Assembly (NCBI GenBank): GCA_963457665.1
Contig: OY735211.1
Coordinates: 37,637,217 to 37,701,216, forward strand
Direction of reading: 5' to 3'
DNA length: 64,000 nucleotides
Source of the DNA: Thysanoteuthis rhombus
Lineage: Eukaryota; Mollusca; Cephalopoda; Oegopsida; Thysanoteuthidae
Shown here: piece after piece, positions 32,540 through 45,043 of the stretch
Layout of the letters: each line of letters starts with the position of its first letter
How positions within the stretch are numbered: position 1 is the stretch's first letter
Translations under genes and position numbers: made by a program
The notes under the pieces: generated by a model
Databases searched by the model: none
Seen by the model: the letters and a program-made list of their open reading frames with translations, nothing else
What the model was told of the DNA's origin: nothing

Positions 32540-35500
32540 TTCTGCATCCATAATCACTACAGTTGTTCAATTCAACATATATGTATACATTCAGCTTCGG
32601 ATTACTTCTTGATTAACTGAACCAAGTCTTTGCAAGCATGGGCCTTTACAGTATGATATGTGGAGAAGATGCAACATTAGCTCCCGCTTAGATTAGGCCT
32701 TCTCACCTAATGCATCGAGACGTACGGCTTAATTTCTTTAAAAACGACAAATTGTCACTAGAAACCGTCATCAGTTCAACGAGCTGATATGGATGGACTG
32801 AAAAAAACATACACTGGCTTACATTCACAAATTTCTTATTTATTTAATATTTAATTTCATCTTATTTTTTCATATTCATTGCTGTATTTATTTCGAATAC
32901 AATGTGACCTCGAATATAATGCAGCCCCCGCCTTTTGTAGCTAAAAATAGGAAGTATGTTTATCATCTCATCGCAGCAAATTTAAGAAAAACAAAAACCC
33001 TAAACACAAACCTAAAACTGACGAAGTTCCTGCTTTTCTACAGTAATTTTTGGTTTGAAATTACCTACTGATCCAAAATCTATATATTTGTTGGTTTATT
33101 TCCATTATACAGTAAAAATGCTACCGGTCATTTTTGACTGGTCCTATGCCAGACTCCCATGAAAAAAGCGTATTATTATTCGTTGCTACTCGTTTCATCG
33201 TGTCTCCCAGAGGTCAGGCCATGCATCTCCGTCAACGGTCAAGTGCACCAGCTGACATCTGGATCATACAGTGAGTCATTCTTGCATACACTACAAATAG
33301 CAACGAGTGCAGCACCTTTTTACTCGGGTGGAATGCCTATCGTGTAACAGGGCTTACCGCTAAGATATACAACGAATATAGGATGTTGCGCCCCTGGAAA
33401 TATATGATTTTACCACCCCTCCCCCAGAAAGATGGCAGCGGACGCCCATGTTCATGAGGAACGTTATACCCAAGTCGTAGAAGTAAGTTCCTATCTATCA
33501 CCATCATACCGAGGTAAGTGTTTTACGACCCAGTGAAGTGATTATTGAACAGTTTTATGTACTTGCAGTTTTTATACGTGTACATATACATCGGTCCTGA
33601 CGACGCCAATAGCAATACGCTGTAGCTGTCACTCACAAAGGCATTGCAGAGAATAATTTCAGAGCCAACACTTCAATATTGCACTTTTAGAAAGATAGGT
33701 TAATGGTGTACCCTGGTGTCTAATAAATAATTATAAATGTCGTTTAAATAATGGGGTGTGAAAGTATTGGGTTGACGGAAAGCTTTTCATCACCCTCTTT
33801 TGCTCAATGTTAAGGGGATCTTAGAAGTGTCTTTCAAGCTTACTCAGCTCTTTACTGCTTCCGCAATAATTCAACTGTACTGCGTAGTTCATGAGCCTTG
33901 AGAAATATTCAGGAGCTTGTAAAATGAGTTCCACATGAACTTACTGAGACAGACATCGGTCAGCGCTTAAATACTTGTCTTCCTTTTTCTTATTCAACAT
34001 AGAAAAAAGGATTTGGGGACCAGATAGTCCCTGGCAACGGTAAGTGAATTTATTACGGGAATCATAAACAGAGAAAATCGCAACTAATCCAAAAGGGCCT
34101 TCTACAGTTGAAGCAAAATAGAATATACAAGGAAAAGGTTCTTCCCTGAATTCGATGGGATTCGAAAAGAATTACCAATTGCTGAAAAATGGATGAACTA
34201 TTATTGCTCAACGGTACAGTGAGCAATCGCTCGTTTCCATGACGTATTTGGGAGGGAAAAGACATTTTTTCTGGGCTATGACGGGAATTTTTTATATTGC
34301 TGCATAGCAACGTTCATGTTTAAGTTGTAAATGCAATGCAGTAAATGATCGTATGGTTGGGATGGTAAGTTCCATGTAAGGCGTATTCCCAAGCTTTGTT
34401 ACTTTCAGACTATCACTTGCGTTGCTCGGTGGAACGCTCTTAGTCTGGTCAGTGGTTGCAACGAATTCAAGAAATGTTGTCCTCAAGCTGTACAATGCTT
34501 TTTACCATTCAGCTATATCTTCCAAACCTGACAGAAAACGTCTTTGAAACCATCTTTCGACCAGCTCAATAACCCAATTGTGAACATTCATAGTTTTTTT
34601 CACAATCAAAACTGACAACTAAGGAGTTCTGAAAAGAAGTCACTTTGTTATACGCCGTCTAAAAAAACGTGGGGTTCCTCTTTCTGTTGATATTTTGCAA
34701 AAGCTGGGGGATTTAATGATTACCAGAGTTAAACGATTGTATGTTGTCGAAGGTGGGCATTTTGAATATCATTCCACAGTGCCTTTGTGTGCACTTATAT
34801 TATTATCGTCGCAAAAAATTCCTCGTGTCCAGGTATTTTTTTCGCAAAAATAATAGTTAAGAAAATGTCATACATTCCTTTTCACAACATGTTCCTTACA
34901 TCCGAGAAAACTTACTGACTCAGACGACTCACAGTTTCGTATTATAACAACTGACTTTTGATGATATGTCTACATTTGTTAGCAACATCGTCAGAGTTGT
35001 GGGCCTGAGATGACTCGTTTCAATGTTTCGCGATAGAATAAATGGTCTGTATGCTATACGGTTTCTCCGACAATGAATGTTTCTCTGGCAATGAATGTTA
35101 AAGTAAATGTTTATTTTGTATAAAATGTTCATATTAATCATACTATATTTCATATCCAATATATTTAGATTAGTACCCTTATCTCTACAGATTTTTTCGC
35201 AACCCCTAGGTAAATAATTTGTATTATACTCCTCAGTTATAACTGGCTCTATTCTGAAATGTTTGAATGAAAATTGAATGTTTTTATTATACATAAAATA
35301 GCTCTATTGTCGGTAGAGCTTACGTTAATTCATGACAACTGGCGACCCCTTTTAATGCATTCCTATAGCATAAACATAAGCAATACATTTGAATTGTACA
35401 TATAGTAATATTCTTTCAGTGATGCTTGCATTAATACTTGACCACTGACAATTGCTTCCTTCATGATGTTTTAGGCATTTCTTTAATAAAATCAATAGCC

Positions 35501-36290
35501 ATGCATTCAATATTATACATATTGGAGCCATATCTTTTTAATAACGTCTGCATTATTTCTTGCTTCCAGTCAATCTCTCTCTTCTTGATTTTCAATACAG
35601 GGGATTTTTTTTAGTTTCAGAGCTAATACTTGAACAAACAAATTCTGGTTGACGATTGTAAAAATCTTAATAATCAAAATCCACCTTCAAGAGCTAATGT
35701 TGCTCAGGCGACGTTCATTAATTCATAGTCCTGTCCTGTAGGCCACCATCACTTTCTCGCGCTGAGATCAACAGTCTACTGAAGTGAGCTGGTCTCAGGG
35801 TTCTTGGTGCCCAAGGAAACTCCTCGGCCAGTCTGAACTAAAATAGGCATGAATACCATACGGGGGTAACGAATACGAATTCAGGTGATATAAACATGTA
35901 GTTATGATGCATCCACCTCCCCTATATCGTAGCTATACGTATACACCTGGCCACTGACCATTGCAGATTCTTCTGTGACAGGGGCTAACATGCAACTTTC
36001 GTTGATAGATTTGTTTACACATAGATACACAGAGATATGAGGTTTGTTCTGGAAAGTATCTAATCATTTGATATTAACGAAAAAATAGCCCACCCAGTGC
36101 AATGGTACCTTACTCTCCTTCAAAAATACGGTTCTTGGAACTTCACAGATTTATCTTATCGTCCCTCTCACTATTCAAAACAATCTGCGAAGTCCTCTTT
36201 CGGGATTGACATCAACTGCTTCATTGCATTTTCCCTAATCTTGACTATAGTCTGGATTTCTTTTTTTCTTTTTTTTCTGATGGGTGGATA
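32540..36290. other. no confident gene; unassigned sequence
   Basis: A 62-residue frame at 33159-33347 starts MKKAYYYSLLLVSSCLPEV, which resembles a short hydrophobic leader, but it has no recognisable mature domain and I do not call it a gene. Short dispersed motifs such as TGACCACTGACAATTGC (about 35439) recur at 35950, 39565 (inverted) and 46628. Minus frames at 34062-34495 and 34929-35294 are unrecognised. Confidence 0.4.
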
Positions 36291-36299
36291 GAGATCAGA

Positions 36300-36480
36300 A
36301 GTCATTGGCAGTCAAAACTGGAAATTAAGAAGAGGGACTGACAGACCAGAGTGATGCGATGTTTTGCCAAAAAACCCTACACGAGACGTAAAATGAAGGA
36401 CTCGTTCGATCATTGAGATTGCAACGGTCAGAGAGTACACAAGCTGAATCAGTGGCGCCTTAAAAATCATCTGTCCACGG
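36300..36480 (+). repeat. dispersed repeat family G (copy 1)
   Basis: Blocks GATCAGAAGTCATTGGCAGTC, ATGTTTTGCCAAAAAACCCT, and GAGAGTACACAAGCTGAATC match 38545-38745 in order and orientation. About 180 bp, noncoding. Confidence 0.65.
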
Positions 36481-36639
36481 GAGGGCATGATTTATATAGC
36501 GAGGTATTTTTGGTCTATAAGTAGTAATAACATTGGGTTCGACTGTGACCGGTCAAAAGACAATCATCAAGATAAGAGGCATCAACCAAAAAGGACAACA
36601 TTGTAATACGGACTTACTAATTACTATCGCGTTCATATC

Positions 36640-37220
36640 TATCTATTTATCTCAATATGTTCATATCTATCGATCTGTTTGTCTGTCTATCTATCTCATC
36701 TATCTCAGTCACATCTATCTATTTATCTATCTATCTATCTATCTCTGTATGTTCATGTCTATCAACCTATCTATGTTTGCCAGACCGTTTACCATGTCTC
36801 AGTCACATTTATATATCCATCTATATTTGTATTGCGGATGTGAAGTGATCTATTTATCTATCTGTCTTAGTATGTTCATATCTATATACCTATCAATCTC
36901 TTTGCATGTCTGTCTATCTGTCTCATCTATCCCAGTAACATCTATCTATCTATCTATCCATCTATCTTTCTCAGTATGTTCATTTCTATCTACCAATCTA
37001 TGTGTTTGCCAGACCGTCTATCTCAGTCACATTTATATATCTATGTTTGTATTGCGGATGTGAAGTGATCTATCTATCTATCTATCTATCTATCCATCTA
37101 TCTATCTTAGTATGTTTATATCTATCTACCTATCTATCTCTTTGCATGTCTGTCTATCTATCTCGTCTATCCCAGTCACATCTATCTATCTATCTATCTA
37201 TCTATCCTTATACATCCATT
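36640..37220. repeat. (CTAT)n with higher-order units of about 220 bp
   Basis: Landmark segments recur inside the tetranucleotide array. ATTGCGGATGTGAAGTGATC occurs at 36831 and 37051 (220 bases apart), and GCCAGACCGT at about 36780 and 37009. CATATCTATC/TATGTTCATA motifs recur as well. The open frames rich in Y, L, S and I across it are artefacts of the repeat. Confidence 0.9.
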
Positions 37221-37269
37221 CCGGTCTGTTTCAATGCCACATCGCTATCCACTTTTTTCTGTCAATTAC

Positions 37270-37335
37270 ATCTCGAACACATCTCTCTTTTTTTTTCCTT
37301 TTTTTTCTTTTTTTTTTTCTTTTTTTCATTCTGGA
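37270..37335. repeat. poly-T / TC-rich tract
   Basis: Runs of 6-9 T separated by single C or CC. Confidence 0.9.
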
Positions 37336-37546
37336 TGGGGCAAAGTTAAATGTTTGTGTATTCAACTGTCATCTCCAGCCCACAAAAAACACCGATCAGC
37401 CACCACCACCACCACCACCTAATCTACAGTCCCTCACCCCACCTTTTCTCTAGGAACCCCCAGCCACCAACCCATCATTACCAACAGCGAACATGTGAAA
37501 ATCTCACCGTGAGAAAGTTAGGGGCTCATCGCAAAATAAAGTGAAA

Positions 37547-37625
37547 AAGGGGGCTGGGTTTGGGTGGGGTGGGTAGGAAGGGTTATAGTGCGAGATAAGT
37601 AGGGGTGGAGGTGGGGGTGGGGATT
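37547..37625 (+). other. G-rich tract able to form G-quadruplexes
   Basis: Between 37549 and 37574 at least five runs of three or more G (GGGGG, GGG, GGG, GGGG, GGG) are separated by one to three bases, satisfying the usual four-run pattern. A second cluster (AGGGGTGGAGGTGGGGGTGG and on) lies at 37600-37622. The strand asymmetry is strong in an AT-rich neighbourhood. Confidence 0.6.
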
Positions 37626-37777
37626 GTGTAACACAAAAACAGAAAGACAGATGAAGATAGAAGAGGAAGGAGAGAAGAAAGGGAACCAGTAAATCTTTGT
37701 TTACTGTAACATTGAGATGGAAAAATGAGAATTTCTCAAAGGATAAGCAAAAGAATGAATTTTAGAAAAACTGAAGA

Positions 37778-38400
37778 AAATCCAATAGAAACTGTAAACT
37801 GACCAATGCATTTGGCAGCAGGTCGTGCTGGGGATGATCAGTTAAAAGATATGATAAATGGGTGATCAATGAATAAGTCATTGGTCTCGCTCTTTGCTGG
37901 CCAGTGATCACGGAAAAAGGCCAGGATTTAAAAAAACAAAGAGAAATAAACAAGCGTGCCGTAAACTAAAGGGAGCAATTTAGTATGAACTTACGTTGCA
38001 AATTGAAACCTTTGGCAGCATGCTGTGTTGATCAATTGAAATTTGGGAAATGGGGAGAACGATGAATAAGTTACTTCTCTCGCCTTTTCCTGGGCCACTA
38101 AAAGTCCGATTTAAAGAAAAATAAAAACAAAATAGGATGTGAATGCTGCCGGACTCAAACCAAGGGACCAATTTGACATAAGCTTACATTGTAACTTGAA
38201 CCCCTGACTCTACAAAGAACAAAAAGAATTTCTAGACATAACGGAGAGTAAATGTTTAGATGTTCAGCCTTGAGGTTCCATTGATGAAGTCGGTACGCGT
38301 GACTCAAACATAAATTGATAGCCAGCCAGTCAGAACCACTTAAAAACTGAAGAAGCCCATAATGACAGAGTTGGTTGACGGTTACAGTTTTGGATGACTA
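37778..38400 (+). repeat. family G body with two tandem units
   Basis: GCATTTGGCAGCAGGTCGTG (37807) and CCTTTGGCAGCATGCTGTG (38010) start two tandem units of about 200 bp. Each contains GATCA..., a (C/T)TCTCGC...TTGCTGGCCA/CCTGGGCCAC segment and GGGA(G)CAATTTAGTATGAACTT-like ends. It is followed by CTAGACATAACGGAGAGTAAA and AAAAACTGAAGAAGCCC. The later part aligns with 59400-59660. Confidence 0.65.
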
Positions 38401-38519
38401 TTTCTAATAAATACAGACAGGATTTGATACATACAAGCAGAATAAGGAGTAGATTGTGAGATACGAACAAAATGTGATAAACAGACAAATTGATACGAAC
38501 AGATTGGGATTGGGATTGA

Positions 38520-38750
38520 TCACGTTCATGATCTGAAATCTTTCAAAATCGAAAATCAGAAGTCACCCACGATAAACATGAGATAGGTGGTGCAAAGTCT
38601 GGACTCTAAACCCTGAAAGACCTGAATGGTGCCATGTTTTACTAAAAAAACCCTGCAGACGAAGTGAAGAATGAAAGGTCATTGTGAATGCAACATTCAC
38701 ACAATACACAAGCTCATTCGATGGCGTCTCAGAGCCGACTGAGTAACCTC
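38520..38750 (+). repeat. dispersed repeat family G (copy 2)
   Basis: Counterpart of 36300-36480: AATCAGAAGTCACCCACG, CCATGTTTTACTAAAAAAAC, ACAATACACAAGCTCATTCG. Confidence 0.65.
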
Positions 38751-38754
38751 ACGA

Positions 38755-39285
38755 GAAAATGTTTATTTATGAATCCCCTCTGATTCGTTTTCACGCAACA
38801 TCCAAGCCGTGCTACTGGTCCTCGAGATATTCAAATTGGTTTGACGGCCTTTCCGACAGACTGTGTATGTTAAAACATCATTCATTCACTCTAATGAATT
38901 CAGATACTGCAAATTCTAGAGATTGGTATCAGATGAAAATGAAACTATAGATACGGTCGCATTTTAGAGCCAATTGCATTTAAACCGGTATTTGTTGGAA
39001 AGGTTTCGGCTTTTGTTATGCTGCTCACTGACATTACCGCTACTCCATAACTTTGGTCATGTTTTCTTCGAACAAACTAAATATTCGGAGGAAGAGGGAT
39101 AACTATTTGATGATAAATCAACGAATTTGGGGATTGTTGACCAATATTATTTTCAAGCGAGTATCAGAACTCAATTTTCATGTTGTGCATTGCAAATCAG
39201 GGAGAGGGATTGTCGATTGTCAGGAAATTATGCAAGTGTTTCTGACAAATAAACCTGACTGAGATGAAAAAAAGAAAAAAAAAGA
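38755..39285. other. no gene seen
   Basis: Frames at 38759-38950 and 39053-39262 are short and unrecognised. Confidence 0.4.
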
Positions 39286-39289
39286 AAAA

Positions 39290-39800
39290 CAGACAGATAG
39301 GTGGGCAGATAGATAGGTAGATAGATATGAACATGGCTATTATTTGTATAAATGCTTTGCTGATTATTTACATTAGATATTTATTGAAAAAAAGGAAGAA
39401 AGGGATATTTAGAGGTCGGGAATTCGTTACTGACTGAATAGAGCTAGCATATGTGATACATTGCCAATGATTTTACTAGAAAAATGTAATGCAAAAAATT
39501 ATACTTTGGGAATGCATTATAAATGATTTTGCTATAGAATTGCACTGAAATGTAGATAAAGATATTGTCAGTGGTCATTGCGGCCTGCATTGCAGACAGA
39601 TTAAGATTTTTATATCTATAATAATCGAATGTTTACTTGGAAAATGCATTGCAGCTAATTTTACTCCTGAAATATCTTGAAAATCAACAAACAAGTATTA
39701 CCAATGGTCAGGAATTGAAGCAAGCCTTGCCGACATAATAAGACTCATATAAGTATAATCTAAATACTTTGCTAATCATTTTACTATGAAAAAAATATTG
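39290..39800. repeat. GATA-type tract and diverged internal repeats
   Basis: ACAGATAGGTGGGCAGATAG to GATAGATATGAACATGGC (39291-39338) repeats the GATATGAACA motif of the larger arrays at 36640 and 58690. Downstream, similar blocks recur roughly every 150-200 bases: ATGCTTTGCTGATTATTTAC, GCAATGATTTTACTAG-like sequence, ATGCATTGCAGCTAATTTTAC and ACTTTGCTAATCATTTTAC. Confidence 0.5.
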
Positions 39801-39814
39801 GAAATCAGGGAAAA

Positions 39815-39995
39815 AAGAGGTGGAGCAAGAGTGAGGCGAGAGGGGACAATCACTCCCGGGTGCATATATGAAGGGGCGCAAAATTTCTCTAGTTTATATT
39901 GTCTGTTAATTAATAATTATGCCCTCTCTTTGATTATCATGAAGCTGTCCCGGTTGCCGTTTTTTTCCCCCGGGCGCCAAGAACCCTTGATACGC
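39815..39995 (-). mobile_element. possible end of a CAGTGGCG-type DNA element
   Basis: The minus strand starts CAGTGGCGTATCAAGGGTTC then TTGGCGCCCGGGGG, a typical terminus of non-autonomous DNA transposons. On the far side GGGGCGCAAAATTTC is visible but no matching inverted end or target duplication is found. Probably a truncated copy. Confidence 0.3.
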
Positions 39996-40112
39996 CACTG
40001 ACAAGTGTCACAGACAAAATAGGGCGATTTCATGTGAAATTCTCGAACTCTAAAAAGACAATTATAGACTTCACCGCTAACCGTAATTCACGATCATTGT
40101 CTTTTGCATTTT

Positions 40113-40115
<3 letters not shown>

Positions 40116-40143
<28 letters not shown>
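40116..40143. repeat. (CA)n microsatellite
   Basis: About 13 CA units. Confidence 0.95.
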
Positions 40144-40145
<2 letters not shown>

Positions 40146-40149
40146 TTTA

Positions 40150-40580
40150 ATGTGCGTTTGGGTGTCAAAATGACCGTTTAAGAGAGTGAACAAAAACGCA
40201 CTTGGCATTTCTCTATTTTATTTAGGTTCTTTGTGGCTCACAGCAAAATCACATTGAATACATGGGTTCTGGTACGACCAACGAACTTGAGCTTGGCCAA
40301 AACCTAGATGGGTAACTGCATGGGAATGCCAGGTACAGCAAGCGAAATGAGTGACACCATTTCAGGTAATTGTCACCTCTAAGTATTTTTCTGATACCGC
40401 GAGCCAAAACGACAAAAGATTGAGATATGGGAAGCCCTGACAGGGACGGTTTATGCTGTAACCATTGTAACGGCACCGACTAACTAGCTTGCATTTTCCT
40501 ACGGTCATGAAATAATTGGATTTTTCTGAACGAAATGTTTATATTTATGTGTACATGTCAACAGCCTGTATGAATGTCCC
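40150..40580. other. no gene seen
   Basis: The minus frame 40249-40476 shows no known motif. Confidence 0.4.
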
Positions 40581-40585
40581 CCATT

Positions 40586-41015
40586 CTGTCTCTACAGATA
40601 ATGGAACATCCCCTCCGGGGCGCATGCCTGGATGAAGCGTATGGAGATCCCGAGACGCCTAATCGTCAGAATCCACATCACAACCTCGCAGAGGAAAGCA
40701 GATGGCGATTCGTCTGGCGACAACTCAACAGCAGGAGGTGCTGGAAGGACGTCAAATTAGGCGTCAAACCACCTTAAGGGGGCTCCGCTCTTTGGTATGG
40801 AATCAGAGTTGCCCTTCTCTTAGACCAGTTTCCTTCCCGAGGCTAGAAAGTCCAATCTGCGCTGTTATTTCACCCATAGCCGGGGGAGAATGGATTCATG
40901 CCTCTCGCAAAGGCATTAGTGCAAAGTGAATATAAACGGCCCCAGACTGGGGTTTGAACCCGGCTCGCCGATTACATTCTCAGTGTCATTTCCTCGACGC
41001 CAATCGCACCTCCTC
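40586..41015 (-). mobile_element. tRNA-derived SINE, family S (copy 3, longest tail)
   Basis: Minus-strand order: degenerate A box GGTGCGATTGGCGTCGAG (about 40998-41015), B box CCGGGTTCAAACCCCAG (about 40940-40960), centre AATGCCTTTGCGAGAGGCAT and CTCCCCCGGCTATGGGTGAA. The tail follows with CCGGAGGGGATGTTCCATT near its end. TTCTGTCTCT on the plus strand at 40587 matches the same position at 13536, marking a shared 3' boundary. Notably GC-rich against its surroundings. Confidence 0.75.
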
Positions 41016-41019
41016 GCCC

Positions 41020-41830
41020 CGGATAGAAGAGGGTTAACAGCTGTATATGATTCGTTAACCTTAATGTTAAGTTGTTTTTATTCGTCGTGACGATGAATTA
41101 CCGAAAAACGTATTGTCTGTGTTAAATCGGTTAATTCTTATGATGATGATAATGATGATGAACATTTTTTTGAAATTCTTTTAAAAATTAAAAAAAGAGA
41201 AGAAACATTCAGTGTGATGAAAGGCAACAGAGGGAAGGGGGCAATTATGGGAAGGTGGGGACAAAGACACCCACTGTCATTAGTTCTCTTCATCGTCACC
41301 TCATCTCTGTTCGGATGTATGTTACGCACACAACAGGTGCGTGTTGTGATCTTGTCTTAGAAATGATGTTATTAACACGAAGTCAACATCTTACAGTCTA
41401 TGTTTGTCGTTTAGTTTCTGTGAGGGTATGAGAGTGTGTGTGTGTAGGCGTGTGTGCAAGTGCATATTGATCTTGACGTTTCTATCTTTTTCGTACTTAA
41501 GCCTGACCATTATCTCACTAATTAACGTGTTGAAATTGCAACTGAACCTGCTATCTTTATCTTTTCATATTCTGCTGACTGGCCATCTATGTATGTATCT
41601 ATCTATCTATCTATCTATGTGTTACTCACAGAGACCGTACCAATGCAGTTACAAGACTAAAAATTCAAACACTTATTCCTTATGTATAAAAAAATGTTGT
41701 TGTTTTTTTCAGTGGTGTCAATTTATAATGCAAGTTTTTGCTAATTTTGTCCCTTAGTATGTGACTGTTCACGTTTGTTTCTTCTGTTATTAACTAAATC
41801 AGTTAGTATCTATCTATCCAAATTTGTTCA
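41020..41830. other. no gene seen; short (GAT)n and (TATC)n
   Basis: GATGATGATAATGATGATG at 41140-41160 and TATCTATC at 41595-41617. Frames at 41138-41329 (minus) and 41404-41757 (plus) are unrecognised and low in complexity. Confidence 0.4.
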
Positions 41831-42075
41831 TACAAAGAGATACCAGAGATACCATAGAAACTTTTAGAAAACTCAAATGGCAATGGGCTGGCAATGTTGC
41901 AAAAACGTCAAACAATCGCTTGACATCACGGCTCATAACGTGGATCCCCAAAGGTGAGTGGCGTTACAAACTACACAAGTTCAGAAAGTATTGACTCTGT
42001 GACGCCCATGATAGAGAGATCTAGTAAGTCCAATGACAGATGTTAAAAGGATTATAACAATGACGATGATGATGT
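41831..42075 (+). mobile_element. RTE-type LINE 3' end scrap
   Basis: TFRKLKWQWAGNVAKTSNNR, then LTSRLITWIPKGEWRYKLHK, FRKY-LCDAHDREI and a terminal (GAT)n run at 42061-42074. It is collinear with the LINE copies at 8752 and 12012, 5' truncated and with in-frame stops. The three copies share the same 3' end and a trinucleotide tail. Confidence 0.75.
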
Positions 42076-42079
42076 TGAA

Positions 42080-42565
42080 TCATTAGGACAGCGAGGGCCC
42101 GATATTTTATTGTTTTCATTTATGCGTACTCTACTGATATTAGCAGTAGCAATATTAACTCGATTCATTTCATTAGATTAAGATTGTTAAATTAAGATTA
42201 GGATTATTGAGTTAAGATAAAAGAAATACTAATCAAAAACTAATAATGGTTGAAAATGATCCATCGAATAGAAAAATAAACCAAGATCATATCACTATCA
42301 AACAGCAGACGTAATAATATCCTTATCCTTGGCTTTTTTTTGATAAAGCAACCCATTTAGATAGAGCACTATGAATAAATCAAAGGGACTTTCCTGAACC
42401 ATTTATGGGTGAGGCTTCTTCGGCCAGGCTGTATGCACTGCACTGTATGAACATCGGGCGGTGTTCAAGTAATTCCTGCAGAGGGCACCCCCAGCCCTAC
42501 ACCGGATGTCATGACCCCTCAGTCCGGGTGTAGCTGAAAATCTACCCTATCGAGTAGTTTCCAGC
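42080..42565. other. no gene seen; one GC-richer hairpin
   Basis: Between 42470 and 42550 is a GC-richer stretch where CTACACCGGA (42498-42507) and TCCGGGTGTAG (42523-42533) can pair. It leads into a (TA)n tract and may be the end of an unrecognised interspersed repeat. Confidence 0.35.
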
Positions 42566-42567
42566 TA

Positions 42568-42569
<2 letters not shown>

Positions 42570-42619
<50 letters not shown>

Positions 42620-42660
42620 GAAACAGCTGTCTGTGGATGATTCAATAATTTAAAAAAAAA

Positions 42661-42706
<46 letters not shown>

Positions 42707-42707
42707 T
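42570..42707. repeat. (TA)n and (TG)n microsatellites
   Basis: TA at 42570-42618, TA at 42660-42680 and TG at 42681-42706. Confidence 0.95.
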
Positions 42708-42709
42708 GA

Positions 42710-43500
42710 ACAGAAAATAAGGGCTCAGTTTAGCATTATAGTTGAATTGTAAAAAGACCCCTCAAAAACCTTTTAAGTTTGTTCGGGGCTTCTCGGTGGG
42801 GATTATATAGTCAGGGATTATATAGTCAAAGTTCTTCCACCGAAGTCCACTAAGTATGCCAAGTTTAGATGGGATGCCCCAATGTTTGAGGGATGGGACA
42901 CAGTGAAAGACAGACAGAGGGAAACAGCGGCTATATGTAAATAAATATTTGTAGTGAACGGTCCTTTATGATATAAGTACAATTATAGGTTATTTATTGC
43001 ATGAAATAATTCGGACACACCAAATCTGTGATGTGACGAGAAGCACATGAAGCATATAGATGGATCACAACGTTCTTTCATCCAAGAAGGTAAGAAGGGT
43101 AATCAATTATCTTCACAAGACGCTCAAGAGACTTCGGCTTGGGGAACCCAATACATTTTTCAATCATCAATAAGCATAAACGATCACAGGCGTTAGGAAT
43201 GTTATCAAATCTACAATAAGAAAACGTCTTTGAAATTAAGATTTTTTTTTTCTGCCTAAAGGTTTAGTGACTTTGTTTTAGATATTATTTAAAAGACAAA
43301 GTTTTCATTTTAATGATTGAACAGTGGGAACCATTAAATACAACAGACCAGTTCGAACACCGCTGCTGGGTTTAGATTCAATGCTACCCACAACAGACCG
43401 GTTCAAACATTTTTGACGTGTTTAGGTTATCCATCTATACGTATATATCTATCTATCTTTCTATCAGTGGATTTTTGCATCCCAACTTTGCCCCTCCCAG
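42710..43500. other. no gene; small duplication at 43325-43430
   Basis: ACAACAGACCAGTTCGAACA (43340) recurs as ACAACAGACCGGTTCAAACA (43392), a tandem duplication of about 52 bp. The rest is unassigned. Confidence 0.5.
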
Positions 43501-43518
43501 ATCGTTCATAGCAGAAAC

Positions 43519-43975
43519 TTGAATTTTTGCACAGATGACGAGCATAAGTACGGAAAGAAAAACATTCAAGTAATAATTTTCATATCCAAAATGGAAGCAA
43601 AAACTATCTTAAAATATCTAAATTCTCCAGAAAATGATCTAAAAATGATCAGAAAATTCACTCCATATCATCAAGCCTTCGTTGACTGCACGCTACGTCA
43701 AAAATATAGATAATAAAACTGAAAATTTAATCCAATTATATTTAGATCAAATTGATTATTCTACTTACTTTTCTCACGGCTTGATGAGTCGGCTAAAATC
43801 TAAGTTGGCGTCACTTTTAAATCTTGCATTCCAAATATTCAATTACCTCCCTTATATTTTTTTCGCCTCCTTAGGATTTCTCAAGTCTTGCATCAGAAAG
43901 ATAACAAGAAATACCGTACGAAATATGATAGAGTGCATTTCCTCTACTACGTTACAATTAGTTGATCTTCGTTAA
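43519..43975 (+). other. two short overlapping open frames, unassigned
   Basis: A 64-residue frame (MNFCTDDEHKYGKKNIQV...) overlaps a 97-residue frame that contains LASLLNLAFQIFNYLPYIFF, a hydrophobic stretch long enough to cross a membrane. Neither has a recognisable domain. Overlap in different frames and AT-rich codon use suggest decayed or chance coding. Confidence 0.15.
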
Positions 43976-44659
43976 TAGTTCTGTGGGAGTGTCATACGAC
44001 CGACGGACTGTGTGGGCGGTGGTGATTCGTAATTGCTTTTTGGAATGCTAGTTTATTTAATGCTCGCTGCAACAAATGCAGAGATACTTCATTCCAAGAC
44101 TGAAGATGCATGTACTTGAATTGTTTATAAGTTGTTTTGCACAGCAGTCGCCTAATTATGCCGAGTTGCCCTATTCCGCAGACCTTTCTTATTTCAGTCC
44201 AAACCCGACTCTCGCCTACACAGATGCGAACACCTCCAACCCCATCCCCACGAAAACGACCTACAACACATCTCTTCACTTCATTTCTCTAATAGCAAAC
44301 ACGGGAACAGCAAAAAAATTTCCCTGAAACTGCTTGAAGTTTCTCTGAGGAAAGTGGCTGGCACCCATCGAAATGCATCAGAACATGCCCACGTGATAAT
44401 TAAAAATAAAAAACTCCGAGGTATATGACCTGCTTTTACTATTTCATTTCTATTCATTTTCCAATTGTCATTCTACCAAAATATATGTATACATCTATAA
44501 CACAATACAAATCAGGAATGCAATATAATATGATGCAATATCCGATGTGCAAAGGGTTTATTTCATAGAGTGCTAGATACATTTAACGGAAAACATCAAG
44601 TCAAGTTAGAGTAGAGCTTAGAATATGATATATGTAGCTAGTTCCTTGACCTCATCACC

Positions 44660-45043
44660 CCTCTCTTTACACTATCCCTAACATACCCACATAATCTGAC
44701 TTCACATCACTTCCCTCCTACTCTGACACATTATGTCCTCTCCGAGACCAACTGCTGCTGCTAAACCATATACTTTATCACAGGCTGGAGTTTCTCTCAC
44801 ACAACAGGATGCCCCCAGTAGCCTGGATACCATTTCTTACTTTCAAAGCAAAGTTCCTGATGGTGGACTCAGGTTCCACATCGTACCTATAACCCCTAAA
44901 AGCACATACACACACAGCACACACTACTGAAGATGGGAATATCTCCCAAAACATGTCTAGACCATTAACAAAAAACATTTACGGATAAATAAACCTAACT
45001 TCAAAACACTTTACTCCCGAGTCTGTCTCACTCTCTACAGTTC

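Noticed and set aside
32900-32960. A familiar-looking TGACCTCGAATATAATGCAG motif as a DNA transposon end
   Set aside because: I could not find its partner end or a target duplication within the window, so no element can be defined.
33121-33160. A piggyBac-like end (ACCGGTCATTTTTGACTGGTC-type near-palindrome)
   Set aside because: There is no TTAA at a consistent border, no second inverted end and no transposase sequence. The short palindrome alone is not enough.
33159-33347. A small secreted peptide precursor (MKKAYYYSLLLVSSCLPEV...)
   Set aside because: The leader-like start is short and there is no dibasic processing pattern, cysteine framework or paralogue in the window. Not enough to call a gene.
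36533-37349. Long open frames rich in Y, L, S and I (up to 176 codons)
   Set aside because: They are translations of the CTAT tetranucleotide array. Open length comes from the absence of stops in the repeat, not from coding.
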